From positions 22,840,001 to 22,904,000 of the forward strand of contig NC_089043.1 of assembly GCF_034140825.1 (NCBI RefSeq): DNA of 64,000 nt. The letters are read 5' to 3'. The translations under genes were made by a program, and so were the position numbers. Origin of the DNA: Oryza sativa Japonica Group (taxonomy: Eukaryota > Streptophyta > Magnoliopsida > Poales > Poaceae). The notes beneath the pieces are model-generated. The model was not told the DNA's origin, searched no databases, and saw only the letters and a program-made list of their open reading frames with translations. Positions 1-11,800 of the stretch are shown here, one piece after another; position 1 is the first letter of the stretch, and every line of letters begins with the position of its first letter.

Positions 1-260
1 GTCAGGTGGTTTGTCTGTGCCGTCCAGCCGATCAGAATTCGGAGATCCGCCGTCGTTTCTTTCCTGAAATCTGCAAGTCCCAGCAGCAGCAGCAGCAGAG
101 CAAGAGCAATGGCGTGCAGGGAGTTTGATACTTTGATGCACTAGCTAGCTACTAGGCGTTCGTTCCATGTCGCTCTCACGCCGTGCGAATGTGCCATGAT
201 CCTGCATGCATCATCGCCAAGATTATATTCCTCACATTTTTTCTTCCTATCGCTCCTAGT

Positions 261-467
261 CGTCTGTTTGGGAGCTTAAAATTATGAAAAGCAGCTGCTG
301 AGAAGCTAGCTGGTGAGAATCTGAAGAATTTGAGTTCTAGTTCATTCTCCAGATTCTACAATTACAGATTCTTATAATTTAGGTAAAAAGCTGGACTGTT
401 TGGGAGCTTCTGTCAGCCGGAGATTCTGTGAGAAGCTGCAGCTGCTAGAAGCTTCCCCAAACAGACC
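261..467. mobile_element. hAT-like MITE
   Basis: This is a 207-bp non-coding element. Its ends are inverted copies: CGTCTGTTTGGGAGCTT on the left, and on the right AAGCTTCCCCAAACAGAC, which reads the same way on the other strand with one change. CCTAGT flanks both sides (255-260 and 468-473), and one mismatched base on each side would extend the duplication towards the 8 bp typical of hAT elements. It lies about 360 bp upstream of the BURP TATA box. The superfamily call is inferred from the ends and the duplication length. Confidence 0.7.
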
Positions 468-529
468 CCTAGTTGTACTCCAGCTGATCGATTCACTCTA
501 TTTTATATGCACCTTGCTCTCTAGCTTAT

Positions 530-745
530 CAAACGTAGCCAAGACTTGAATTTTAAAGCTTAAATTGATTTTGATGTTCTTTTCATCGTAATTCACTTAC
601 CGACCTTAGTCGGCATTTGAATTTTTAAAAATAATTTTTAGAGCTGATTTTGATTTTTTTTTCAGCGGAATTTATTTTCACGTATGTAAAAGTTTTACCT
701 ATAAATTATTAATTTTCAGCGGAGTAAGCATTAGTGTTATGGGTT
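530..745. repeat. AT-rich dispersed repeat, copy A
   Basis: This is one copy of a family recognised by its core: a GCTTA/AAGC start, a 'taaagttgattttgat' type segment, then a 'tttcagcgg' segment followed by 'taaattattaattttcag'. Related copies lie at about 30315-30640, 57380-57535 and 63250-63410. No coding capacity is seen. The family looks MITE-like but I could not define its ends. Confidence 0.5.
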
Positions 746-823
746 ATAATCATCTGGTATGCTTAAAATCTCTTTACTTGGACTTAGTTGGGACAATTGC
801 TAATGCATTCTCGTGCCCATCTC

Positions 824-831
824 TATAAATA
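824..831 (+). promoter_or_regulatory. TATA box of the BURP gene
   Basis: TATAAATA lies 95 bp upstream of the chosen ATG (926). That is a normal distance for a plant core promoter with a short leader. Confidence 0.7.
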
Positions 832-925
832 CGGCCTGCTAGCTTTGCTCTTGTATCTGCACACAAGAACTAGCTGCAAAGTCCTCAAGGCGAACGGCCT
901 CCATCTTCTCCTTCCAGCTCCTCCC

Positions 926-2459
926 ATGGCGTCCCTCGTCGCCATCGCCATCGCCATGGCTCTCATGGTGCAGAGGATATCCCAGCCATGGCTGAAATTA
1001 ACTTGACGCATATCATCTCATCATCACTTGCATTTCAACTTCTGGATTGTGCAGACATGTTTAGCTGATGCAGTAAACGTTGCCTGTTTGAATTGGTCCT
1101 TGATCAGGTGGTTCAACCTGGCCGGCAGATGACTGCCTTTGCTGCTCGGACGTCGCCGGCGGCGGCGGCGGAGGCGTTCTGGCGTGCCGCCATGCCCGGC
1201 GCTCCCATGCCGGACGCCATCGTCGAGCTCCTCCACCATGGTGAATCCGTGAACTTAATTGTGTACACTACTTTAAATGATACTAGTATTAGTGATGGTC
1301 ACTACTAGAAAACAAGTTTTTGCAGGCAGCTAGTAAATATTTCGCCGGTAGGCTAAGGCCTGCGAAAGTCGTTGATTTTTGCAGGCGGAGCCTCTATCCG
1401 CTTGCGCAGACGGCATCCTTGTATCACCCACTTGCAAAAAGTTTTTGGGGGCAAAAAAGAAAAAGATTAAAAAAAAAGCAATTTCCACTACATGCAAAGC
1501 ATCCTATTCAAATCAAAATCAGATTCATTCAACAAAGAAACAACATCGAACAGGCAGCTACAATCAGATGCACTAGAATAAACACTATAAGCTGACATGT
1601 AAGATCCTCACATATATGAATGCTTTTGCTGTTATATATCTATTTTTTTAACGACGGTTATATATCTAATTAACTAACTATACTATAAACTTATCTTTTG
1701 TTTTTTGCTTTTATCTTTTATAATATCCGTTGCAACGCACGAATCTTTAGCTACTGATCATAAAATGAACAGAAATAAGAGATTATGTTTTTATACGTGG
1801 GAGCCTCTCTTACATGCGTAGCTGCATGCGTGCATGCAGAGCACGGCGTTGCTAGCGCCGGCGGCAAGGCCAACGGCGGCGGCGACGGTCCACCGCCGCC
1901 GATGAACTTCAACTACGACGACTACAGGGCCCTGCCTCGGAGCGACGCCCCTTCCCCGGATGCATTGAACCGCGTCGCCGCCGTACAGAACGCCGACGAG
2001 AACGGCGTGTCCTCGCCGCCGCCGCCGCCGCCGACGGTGTTCTTCCTCGAGGACGCCGTGCGCGTCGGCGAGAGCCTGCCCCTACCGCGACCGGCGGCCG
2101 ACGCAACCGCCGCCGGCGCAGCGGCGGCCACGGCGTTGCCGCCGCTGCGGCTGTACACCGTCCGGTCGGTGAGGGCAATCGAGGGGTCCAGCTTCGTCGT
2201 GTGCCGCGGCGAGACCACGGCGGGCGCCGGCGTGTACGGGTGCCGCGATGCCGCCACCGGCCCGGCGAGGGCGTACGCGGTGGACGCGGCCGGCGGCGGC
2301 GGCGGGGACGCGGTGATCGCCGCCGTCGTGTGCCACGCCGACACGTCCCGCTGGGACCCGGACCACGCCGCGTTCCGGCTGCTCGGCGTCAGGCCCGGCG
2401 GCGCCGCCGTCTGCCGCGCCGTCGCCGACGCGCACATCCTCCCGACGAACAAGGATTGA
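926..2459 (+). CDS. Short BURP-domain protein (RAFTIN/USP-like), domain internally deleted
   Basis: The model has three exons (926-967, 1108-1240, 1840-2459) and 264 residues; the frame is kept across both introns. The start [14 protein letters not shown] looks like a signal peptide. Exon 2 encodes [16 protein letters not shown], which matches the conserved segment after the signal peptide in RAFTIN-type BURP proteins. Exon 3 has an FNYDDYR motif, a proline run, then the BURP start [16 protein letters not shown] and the BURP end [21 protein letters not shown] normal BURP domain is about 220 residues; here FF to the stop is about 140, so roughly 90 central residues are missing. Of the usual CH pairs only one CH remains; the others read CR. 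RAFTIN proteins act in the anther tapetum and pollen wall, but with this domain loss the function is uncertain. Exon 1 is the least certain part. Confidence 0.8.
1300..1440. mobile_element. CACTA-like terminal fragment in intron 2 of the BURP gene
   Basis: The sequence begins CACTACTAGAAAACAAG and is followed by repeated 'TTTGCAGGCGG'-type subterminal motifs in both orientations, as at the ends of grass CACTA transposons. I see no matching second terminus before exon 3, so this is a fragment or a solo end. The right limit is approximate. Confidence 0.5.
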
Positions 2460-3556
2460 GTACTTCTCGCCATGATCGAGGACTCCTCGATCGATCTTAA
2501 TCTTATTGCCATGCATAATTAGTGTGTTAATTACGTGCTTAATTGTATGTGTGAAGTGTGCATTAGTCACAGTTTGTAATGTAATAATGTTTCGCTTGTT
2601 CGACTGTATGATCTCGAGTTGGGTGATATATACGTTGATAAAATAAAGGAAAAAGTTTGTGTTGGTTCATATGCACGATCACTTCTCTCTGATTTGCATG
2701 GGAGATCACTTGTTTTTTACATATATCCTGAGCTGTGCTAGGATTGTTCAAGAATTCGTGCTAACACTCCTCTTCGCCGAAATTTCGGCAAAAGGACAAG
2801 ATATGATCAAATTTTGATTTCTGATCCCTGGTTGACAACCAAAAATTTGATCAAATTTCATTTGAAGTTAAAACTCCTTGTTTTTTTCATTTTGGTTGGA
2901 ATTTGGTGCAAATTTTGTATATTCTCTTCCTTCTACTACCACTAAGGTCTGAAAAAATTACAGACCAAATTACATGTCCTTACTCTTGGTGTGACCCCTT
3001 TCTACATCTATTTGGACCGAACAACTAGCACACTATATAAAATGTAATCCACCAATCCACAAACATATATATTCTACACTATCGACCACTCATCTTATCA
3101 TGAACTTGAGGGTCAATTAGTACATCAGTGGTGGAATAACAATAAACACGAACATAAAACATGATAATTTATATAAAAAAACCTCCTCGATATAAGAAAA
3201 AAAATCCACATGACTAAATAGTCCACACCAAACTTCCATTATAATCAACAACACTAAAAAAAATCTTCTCTACAACATCTAGGAGTACATCGTAGCAACA
3301 GTAACATCATCGAGTTACAAACTTAGCACCATCAACATTAACTATAACAATTAAATTAATGAGAGGTATAGCAACTACAAACAAAGAAATATCAGAATCT
3401 ATGCCTTCGGTTATGAGATGATATCTCCCAAACCACATAAGCAATCAGTACAAATTTGGTGGAAACAAAAGTCTATAAGTCCCTTCCAAGCTACCAAAAG
3501 ATAAGCCCAATCAAACACCGTTTACTCTCCCTTATACTGACATTCCACCCAAATTA

Positions 3557-3798
3557 GGCTCCGTTCGGTAGTACAAGTTCCCAACTCCTCCTCCTCGTTT
3601 TCCGCGCGCACGTTTTTCAAACTACTAAACGGTGTGTTTTTTGTAAAAAGTTTCTATATGAAAGTTGCTTAAAAAATCATATTAATCTATTTTTGAAAAA
3701 AAAAAATAGCTAAAACTTAATTAATCAAGCACTAAAACGCTGCTTCGTTTTGTGTGCCGGAGAGTGAGGGTTCCCAACCCTCACTCCCGAACATAGCC
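3557..3798. mobile_element. Tourist-like (PIF/Harbinger-type) MITE
   Basis: The ends are GGCTCCGTTCGG and CCGAACATAGCC, inverted relative to each other, flanked by TTA on both sides (3554-3556 and 3799-3801). The element is 242 bp with no coding capacity. A decayed relative lies at about 33065-33230 and shares the 'aaacggtgtgt' and 'atgaaagttgct' segments. Confidence 0.75.
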
Positions 3799-5615
3799 TT
3801 AATCATGCTGAAAATTGTAGTCACTCGAGCTGGCAATCCCTCACTCAAATATGGTGTTTTTAGTCAACCAATCCGACATAATTAAAATGCTTCAAGCGAT
3901 GAACGAACTCACCAGGTTTGGTATTGATCCAATCATATTTGAGTCTCCAAATCGTAAACTTGATAAAGATCGAGCAAGAGCTACTGGATGGGACGAATTG
4001 CACCTCTTTTTCTCCCCTCCTCTCTTCCTCTCTTGAGTTCTCTGGCTGCTTTTTTTTTCTCCAATGCTGTTGCACACTCTCTCAAAGGGGGGGCTAGAGT
4101 TTTCTTTTTCTCACCTTTACTATGTGAGGCAATTCACCATTGATTAAGAAATAAATCAATAGCTCATAAAAGTTAGTTTTTTGGGCTACAGTGGAAGCTC
4201 TACGTAGAGGGAATTTAGCCCAACAATTAACATCACACACCATCCTCCAATTAACTAGCATTGTCAAGTTCATCACTCACAAATTACCCAATCCTACCAT
4301 TTCAGGTGTCTCGTGCCTTTGAGAGGTTGTTTGATTGAAAGCCCTAACTTGCCATGTCACACCTTCTTAGTAATGCGTTTGGCTTATTGTCGCAATTATG
4401 ACTTGTCACGCTTTCTTAGCGTCTTCGCTCACTTGTCATAGACTCAAATCACTTGTTTAACTTCCCACAATGATGACTTACAATTCGTTTGCCACACGAA
4501 GTATGTCAGGCCACACTTGACTGGTGAGTTGTGGCAATGTTACATATAAACACACTGTTGTATTGAACTTAATGGACCGGATTTTTTTTATTGAAAAAAC
4601 TGGATGGGAATAACAGAAGTTGTAAAACCTATCCAAAACAGGGAAAGGGGTTTGATGCAGGCCTTTTCTCCTCTTTCCCACAACAATGCAGATCCATGTC
4701 TCCACTGTGTGCTGATTAAAATGAGACAGTTAAGAGAGGTTCAGAGACACAACTTTTCAGTTTTCAGTCACTAACACTATATCCGCAACCATCCTGCTGA
4801 ATTTTCTGCTAAACCTCAGTCAAATCAAACCGATCTTTTGGCTGATCACTGGCAATAAATAAACTTGTGGCAGTAAATCAATCAATCAATCAAACTCTCT
4901 AAAGCCAGCTTAATTACCTCCTGTATCTGTCAGCTACACGTCCATGGAGCATTCGAGAGTGGGCTGAAACCTGAAAGTTTTCTGAAACTTTCTGAAACTC
5001 TGAAGAGCTCGTGGTGGCTTTGCACCGCCATGAATAGGGTTTTGACTGCTTGCGACACCGGGGCATATGGATCCATTAACAAGATGACAAGGTGGTAGTA
5101 GAAAAAGCAGCAGAGGCAGGCAGAAAAGGAGAAATCAGAGAGAAAGCTTTCATGTAACTGATGATCTTATGCCTGAATACGGACCTGAAAAGGAGGAGAG
5201 GTCACCAACCAAAAGATGCTACTGTGCTTCCTGTCCTTCCAACAGTCGCAACGTGGAGTGTGAAATACTGATGATCCATGATTGATGAATAGCCGCAGTA
5301 GCTGCTTTGAAAATTTTCAGATCCTAATTCCGGTTCTTGTAAAATCCTATATTTTTTTCCCATTCATTTAAAAATCTCAGAACTTTTTCCAAGTAGTAGT
5401 AGGAGTATGAAGTTTCTGTTCCATAAGAAGCTCGCATATACAATACTGTATTTAGAGAGTGAAAGATCCATTTTTCGCAAGCAGTCAAAACAATAGTTTA
5501 ATTTCATTATTCATACCGATATTGCTTAGACAACTTTTTCTAGTCCTACTTGTTAGCTTTTACGATGCTATTTAATTCGTCCATATGAGTAAATCTTTTT
5601 CACAGACTATCGGTA

Positions 5616-5731
5616 CTCCTTCCGTCCCATAAAAAACCAATCTCGAATCTGGACATAATGTATGTCTAAATTCGTAGTGCTGGGTTGTGTCACATCCGAT
5701 TCTATATTCATTTTTTATGGGACGGAGGGAG
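5616..5731. mobile_element. Stowaway MITE
   Basis: This 116-bp element has ends CTCCTTCCGTCCCATAA and TTATGGGACGGAGGGAG with TA on both sides. These are standard Stowaway (Tc1/Mariner-type) termini. Confidence 0.85.
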
Positions 5732-6522
5732 TAGGCTTTTAGCATGGAGAAAAATAATTAAAAGTCTTTTGCAATGGAGAAAATCTGTGGAAACTTTGTG
5801 AAAGAAAGCCCTAACCAAAGTATCGTGATGGCACTGTATCATCGTTGAAGCTAAGATTGGCGCGTAGGGATGGTGAATTTTGTAATGAGGAGTGGAGAGA
5901 GAGACGACAGAGAGCACTGTGGCCGTCACGGGAACACGCGGTAACACGACAAAACTCCGGGGACAGAAACCACGTTACAACGCCAGTCCAAAACTACTTA
6001 CTCCTCCATTAATTTAATCAATCCGAGCTCCCATAAACCCAATAAACCCCTGCAAAATCCGGGCCCAATCTACCCCTAAACCAGGGTGGTCAATGGCGTG
6101 AGTCATCACGAACCTGCATCTCTCAGTCTGTGGTCTCTCTTGTTCGTCCTCCTCGTGACAAAGGACAGCATGCGCGGCCATGGCGGCCGGCGACGACGGA
6201 GCACGCGTGCGTTTTTTTTTTTTTTTTGACGGCGAGATGTGGCTGTGGCCAGTGGCGGAGCCAGCAATGTCATCAAGCCCAAACGATTAGAAGTATTTTT
6301 CGGTGATCGATTAAGTTTTATAAACATTAATGGCTATCGACAGTGAAGATAGCAGCGACGAAGCCCGAGCGATTGTACGGCCGGCATGGAGGTGGCTCCG
6401 CGCACTGGCTTCGGCGACCGGCCGGCCATGCATGGTGCTCGATCGCTTTGCTCTGCCTGAGGTCGATGCAGTTTGCTTCTATGCTTTTTGCCTTTTTTTT
6501 TTGTTTATGTACTAGCTAGCTA

Positions 6523-6680
6523 CTCCCTTCGTTCTATAAAATGGATGTGACATATTATATTATGATGAATATGAGTAAACTCCTGCCCAGATTTATTATA
6601 CTATAAACCCAGATTCATTGTACTAGAACATATCACATTCACATTCAGTCATAGGTTTGTTTTTTATGAGACGACGGGAG
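6523..6680. mobile_element. Stowaway MITE
   Basis: This 158-bp element has ends CTCCCTTCGTTCTATAAAA and TTTTATGAGACGACGGGAG, flanked by TA. Confidence 0.85.
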
Positions 6681-6970
6681 TAGCTGGTTGTGTTACTCCT
6701 ATATTGGTTGGAAAACATGCATGTAACGATTTATCGTTGATTTTTTTAAAAAAATTATGAGTGAAACTTTTATATGCTTCCTCCGTAAAAAAACACAAAT
6801 TATGATAAAAATAGCCTTAAAATCAATTTTAAAATTAAATTTTAAATTAGACAAAGGCAAAGGACAGAGTTCTGCTGTAGTTTGGTTTGGAACAATTTAG
6901 AGCTGTGCACATTGCTAGGACTCCATTACAATCTAGACAGAGGACGTGTTTAATCCGATCCTGCTTATTA

Positions 6971-7324
6971 GGTCTGTTTTGTTCCCACGCAAAAACTTTT
7001 CATCCTACTTTTTATCCTGTTACATCGAATGTTTGGACACATGCATATAGTATTAAATATAGACAAAGAAAAACTAATTACACATATTATGTGTAAATTG
7101 CGAGACGAATCTTTTAAACCTAATTGTTTAATGATTTGACAATATATTGCTACAGTAAACATTTGCTAATGACGGATTAATTATGCTTAATAAATTTGTC
7201 TCGCAGTTTACAGGCGGAATCTATAATTTGTTTTGTTATTAGTCTATGTTTAATACTTAAAATGTGTATCCGTATATTCAATGTGACACGCTAAAACTTT
7301 CTACCCCTGGAACTAAACATGGCC
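6971..7324. mobile_element. Tourist-like MITE
   Basis: This 354-bp element has ends GGTCTGTTTTGTTCC and GGAACTAAACATGGCC and a TTA duplication on each side. Its interior carries the phrases 'attgctacagtaaacattt' and 'cgagacgaatctttt', also seen in the copies at 18715-19040 and 30973-32819. Confidence 0.8.
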
Positions 7325-7348
7325 TTATATTTTGGAATGGATGTAGTA

Positions 7349-7491
7349 CTCCATCCTTTCCATCATAAAAGGGATTTTGGGTAGACGTGACATATCCTAG
7401 TATAATGGATCTGGACAAACCGTTTGTCCATATTCATTGTACTAGGATGTTTCATCTATCCAAAATCGCTTATATTATGGGATGGAGTGAG
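7349..7491. mobile_element. Stowaway MITE
   Basis: The ends CTCCATCCTTTCCATCATAA and TTATGGGATGGAGTGAG are inverted copies. TA is present on the left; the right flank has changed. The 'tgtactaggatgt' interior is shared with other Stowaway copies in the window. Confidence 0.8.
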
Positions 7492-7869
7492 CACCTAACT
7501 AGTTGGCTAGTTGCAGTACTGTAGTAACTACAGTTACCTCTTTCTAATCAACTGTAACCCTACAGTTGTTTTGTTCTAATCAACTGCAAACAGTTGGAAG
7601 GGAAAATTGACCACATTCATCTGACAGTGGACTGCTTGAGCACTGGGAATGAGTAATCAATCAATTTGCTGCTAAGTCTCCTAAACAAATTAACAATCCT
7701 GACATTTGGGTGGAATGGCGTGCCGTGAGCTGCCTAGGTTTTCATACTTCCACGCCTCATGTTCCATCATCGTTTCAACCAAAAAGATGCCATGTTTTTT
7801 CAGCCCAAACTACAATGTAGGTGAGGTGATGAACTGCAGAAGTGGTCCTCCTACCGACACATCCGTATA

Positions 7870-8205
7870 TCTACAGGTATATATATACAGACTATACACA
7901 CAAGTTTTCCGTGTGCACTCCGTACATACCAATTAACAAATATCACAAAAATTCTAAAAAATGACACATAATTCCAATAGTATTACACCTACATGCCTCA
8001 AAACTGTCAGATTTTTTATTTTTCTTGCTACAACTAAAATATAATGAATTTGAATATGAGATTTTGCATATATGTGTAATACCGTTAGTAGTAAATGTCC
8101 ATTTTTTATAGAATTTTTGGTGATATTTATTAGTTGGAGTGCACGAAGTGTGTACAGGAAGCTTGTGTGTATAGGATATGTTACCGGTATATACACTGCT
8201 CCATA
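7870..8205. mobile_element. MITE with long inverted ends
   Basis: The left arm ends in ACTATACACACAAG and the right arm starts with CTTGTGTGTATAGG; beyond these both arms run into GGTATATA-type sequence. The interior repeats 'gtgcac', 'gaatttt' and 'atttttta' in mirror order. I could not fix the exact ends or the target duplication, so the superfamily is not assigned. Confidence 0.55.
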
Positions 8206-8867
8206 CTGTATGCCACGTCCCGTAAGAATACATGACATGTGTATCATACATAATTAAAGAAGTGTTCTACTACTAGTACTATATATGATCAGTTATTTAG
8301 TTGATCACCGGCCACTCTTCTTCCTGATCTGCAGAGCTGCAGTCTCAGTCTGTCCTGCCGTCCATACAGCAACAGCAACGCAGGACTACAGGAGAGGTCG
8401 TAGCACTCTCGGTTTGTGCCGATTGGATCCAGAAAATGTAAATTTTCGCTCAACTGATCCAATCTCTTGCCGTTTGGATTGCTTTTGTTTCAATGGATTC
8501 CTAGCTAAGTCAGAGATTTTGTCCTAGCAAAGAGATGCAGTTTCTTTGGTTGTGAGTTGAGCTGTTCCTATCGGTTCTTGTTTCTTTTCTTTGGGAGATC
8601 CTAGGATCGATCCAATGTGGATGTGGTGCCACCTGCAAGTTTTTTTGGATGAGACTCAACAACGACCTTTCTATTCTATTCTCCTTTTTTTTGCCATCAA
8701 ATCGCAGCAAATTCCTCTCGTTGCTAGAAAACAACTTCTGCTTGATTTATTTTCGTAGCTGTTTGTTGTACTAGAAAACACCATCAGTTTGATTTCTTCT
8801 CATAGCGTGAAATCATCACATCTGTTTGATTTCAGTCAAGATCCAAATTTAATCCGGAAGCGAGACA

Positions 8868-11800
8868 ATGTCAGGTAAGAGAAGCAGTTCTTGGCATTGA
8901 AACTTTTCATCTTTCTTTCTTTTTTCTTTGCGTTTGTCGGATGACACGCTCGTTGTGCTCTGCACAGTGAGCCATGGCGAGGAGCTCGAGATATCGCCGT
9001 GCGACCCGAACTCCGAGGATGACCGGCGGCGGCGCGGGATGGGGTCGTCGCTGCGGCGGAAGGCCATCCGCGCGCTCCGGAAGCGCGGCGGGCGGCGGCG
9101 GCGCCGCCGCGTCGACTTCCGGTACCCGGCCGCCATGTCCATCGAGGACGTCCGCGACGCCGAGGAGGAGCTCGCCGTCGCCGCGTTCCGCGACCGCCTC
9201 GCCGTGCACGCCCTCCTCCCCGACAAGCACGACGACTACCACATGATGCTCAGGTGGAGAAATGCCAAGAAAAAAGAAACAGAAAATCTATCATTTTTTC
9301 CCCCAAAAAGTTGCTAATGATAACTCCCGTTGTGATTCAGGTTTCTGAAGGCAAGAAAGTTTGATTCGGAGAAGGCGATGCAAATGTGGGCGGAGATGCT
9401 GCGATGGAGGAAGGAGTTCGGAGCCGACACGATCTTGGAGGTGATCAGAGATTCAGATAGTAACATTTTCACCTGATAACTTACAGTGTCTGAATAATTT
9501 TTGGATTGTTCATTTGTTCTTCATTTCTTGGGTTTCTTGTGGTTTAGGAGTTCGAGTTCGATGAGCTCGACGACGTGCTCCGGTACTACCCTCAGGGCTA
9601 CCATGGCGTCGATCGGGAAGGCCGGCCGGTGTACATCGAGAGGCTCGGCAAGGTGTATCCCAACAAGCTGATGCAGATCACCTCGGTGGACAGGTACATC
9701 AAGTACCATGTGCAGGAGTTCGAGAGGGCTTTCAGGGAGAGGTTCCCTGCCTGCACATTGGCGGCCAAGAGGCACATTGATTCCACAACCACCATACTGG
9801 ATGTCCATGGCGTGGTATGTATGCCAATGACAAAGCTCCAACATTGGGTTTGGATATATGTGTGTTGTGTTGTCTTTAGTGTTGGATTTTTGTCAATCCT
9901 TCAGTTTTAATGTTGCTGTTGTTGTGTTGTTTTGTTTTGTTTGTTGTTGCAGGGGCTGAAGAATTTCTCAAAGACTGCAAGGGAGCTTGTTCACCGGATG
10001 CAGAAGATAGATAGTGATTACTATCCTGAGGTAATTTTGGATTTCCATGGGTGTGATGTGTGTAGTGTTGGTTAGTGAAGTGCACATTTTAATTGCACAT
10101 GAATTTGCAGACATTACATCAGATGTATGTAGTGAATGCTGGCAGTGGCTTCAAGCTGATATGGAACAGTGTGAAAGGGTTTCTTGACCCAAAAACTTCT
10201 TCAAAGATTCATGTAAGTGACATGTTTGTGATCAATGAGGATTAGCATCTTACTGGTGTGTTAAAATTGGGTCTAAAATTGTTGTTTTGCTTAGGTTCTT
10301 GGTACAAACTACCAGAGTAGACTTCTTGAAGTAATTGACAAAAGGTTAGTATCAACTAGCTGCAACTAGCAACCATCGTTGAAACTCAGCTTGTATATAT
10401 TTATACAGCTATAGCTCTTCAGCTTACCAAGATTTGGAAAATGCTTTGTGATTTCACAGTGAATTGCCAGAGTTTCTTGGCGGTTCATGTACATGCAGTG
10501 AAGGTGGTTGCCTTGGTTCTAACAAAGGGCCGTGGAATGATCATGTCATTTTGAAGGTACCTCTCAATTTGTGATCCTGACCATACTTTTGTACAACAGC
10601 CCCAACATTAGAAATGCTGTCCATGGAAGATTACTTGTGAGTTGTGACAGCGTTCTAGAAATGAATATCCCTCTGAAAAGTAAACTAATGTGGAAGTTTC
10701 TTTTGTAGCTGATACACAGTATGAGGAGCAGTAGTAGTATGAGGGAAATCAAGCAAGTTTCTGATAGCGAAGACAGGAGCGGATCTTCCCTAAGGGCAGA
10801 AAAATTGAAGGCAAGGTTCTGAATGTCTCTTTTCCTTCAACCATTCCAAACTCCAATGAAGTATTGCTTCGTAGTTCCTGATGAACCTTTTGCTATTGTT
10901 TCTTCTGGAAGCAGGGGATGATGAGTGATATATCAAATGCTGAATCAGAGTCAGATGTTGATGAGTTCAGTTTATCAGCTGTCCTGAGGAGTACTGACTA
11001 CAGTTTCCTTACTCCAGTTAGCGAAGAAGTATGTGCTGTGCTTATTTGTTGAACTATCCTTTACTTTAACTAAGATACATTATCTCCAGTTATTTTGATG
11101 CCTTGAGCTATGTTCTTGATACATTATATGAACTGACTCGATATCAAAATGCCTGCACTAGGTTAAGGGATCAGATTCTTCAACTTTCTGTAGTTGTGAG
11201 TCTTGTGACAGGAAGGGTCTCCCAGATGTAACTCCTGAATCTTCTCAGTCTGTACAACAATCTTCTGAAATGGTGCCAAACCAACTGGTCTCTCATGAAC
11301 ATTCATCCACAACCAGATGGATGAATAATTTAGGTACCTCTTCTTTTTCATAGCAAGTTAGTTGCATTTCAGTACAGTTTCCACTTTAGAACAACAAAAA
11401 GTGTATCTTCTGTTCAAATAATTCACCACACCAAATATCTCTTTCAGATTTTGTCTTTTCAGCCACAGTCTTATTTTACTGTATAATTATTTATAACCAC
11501 TTCTTTTGAATACCCATTTTTGCTCTTGCAGGGAACATGGCAATTAGTTTTCATGGCACTCTGACTGGAAGGACTTTGAGCAATTTCGTTAGAGTAGTAG
11601 GCACACTCATGATCAAGATACTAGCCGTTTTCAGCCTTTTTGTCAGTAGAAGAGGAAACATGCTAGAGAATGTTCATCCTTCTAATGTAGAAGATGAACC
11701 TCAGCCTCGAAGTGCAACGGAAGATAACATGAGTGCTTGTTTACAACGTCTTGAAAAACTTGAATCATTATGCAATCATCTCATGAGCAAACCTCCAGAT

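Larger units (their letters stand above)
1..823. other. Upstream region of the BURP gene
   Basis: No coding region is supported here. The stretch holds a hAT-like MITE (261-467), an AT-rich dispersed repeat (about 530-745) and, at its right edge, the TATA box of the BURP gene. Confidence 0.6.
2460..8867. other. Gene-free, MITE-rich interval
   Basis: No open frame here looks like a protein. Recognised content: Tourist-like elements at 3557-3798 and 6971-7324, Stowaway elements at 5616-5731, 6523-6680 and 7349-7491, and a long-TIR element at about 7870-8205. The first part is the BURP 3' flank; 8250-8867 is the promoter and leader of the Sec14-like gene. The rest (2740-3550, 3800-5600, 5740-6520) is AT-rich sequence in which I see no feature. 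Confidence 0.7.

Noticed and set aside
6106-6515. Short frames around 6.1-6.5 kb
   Set aside because: No motif, a poly-T tract inside, and no consistent codon pattern.
8954-9246. Alternative start of the Sec14-like protein in exon 2
   Set aside because: Joining the 7-base first exon gives [12 protein letters not shown], the conserved family start, with good splice sites.
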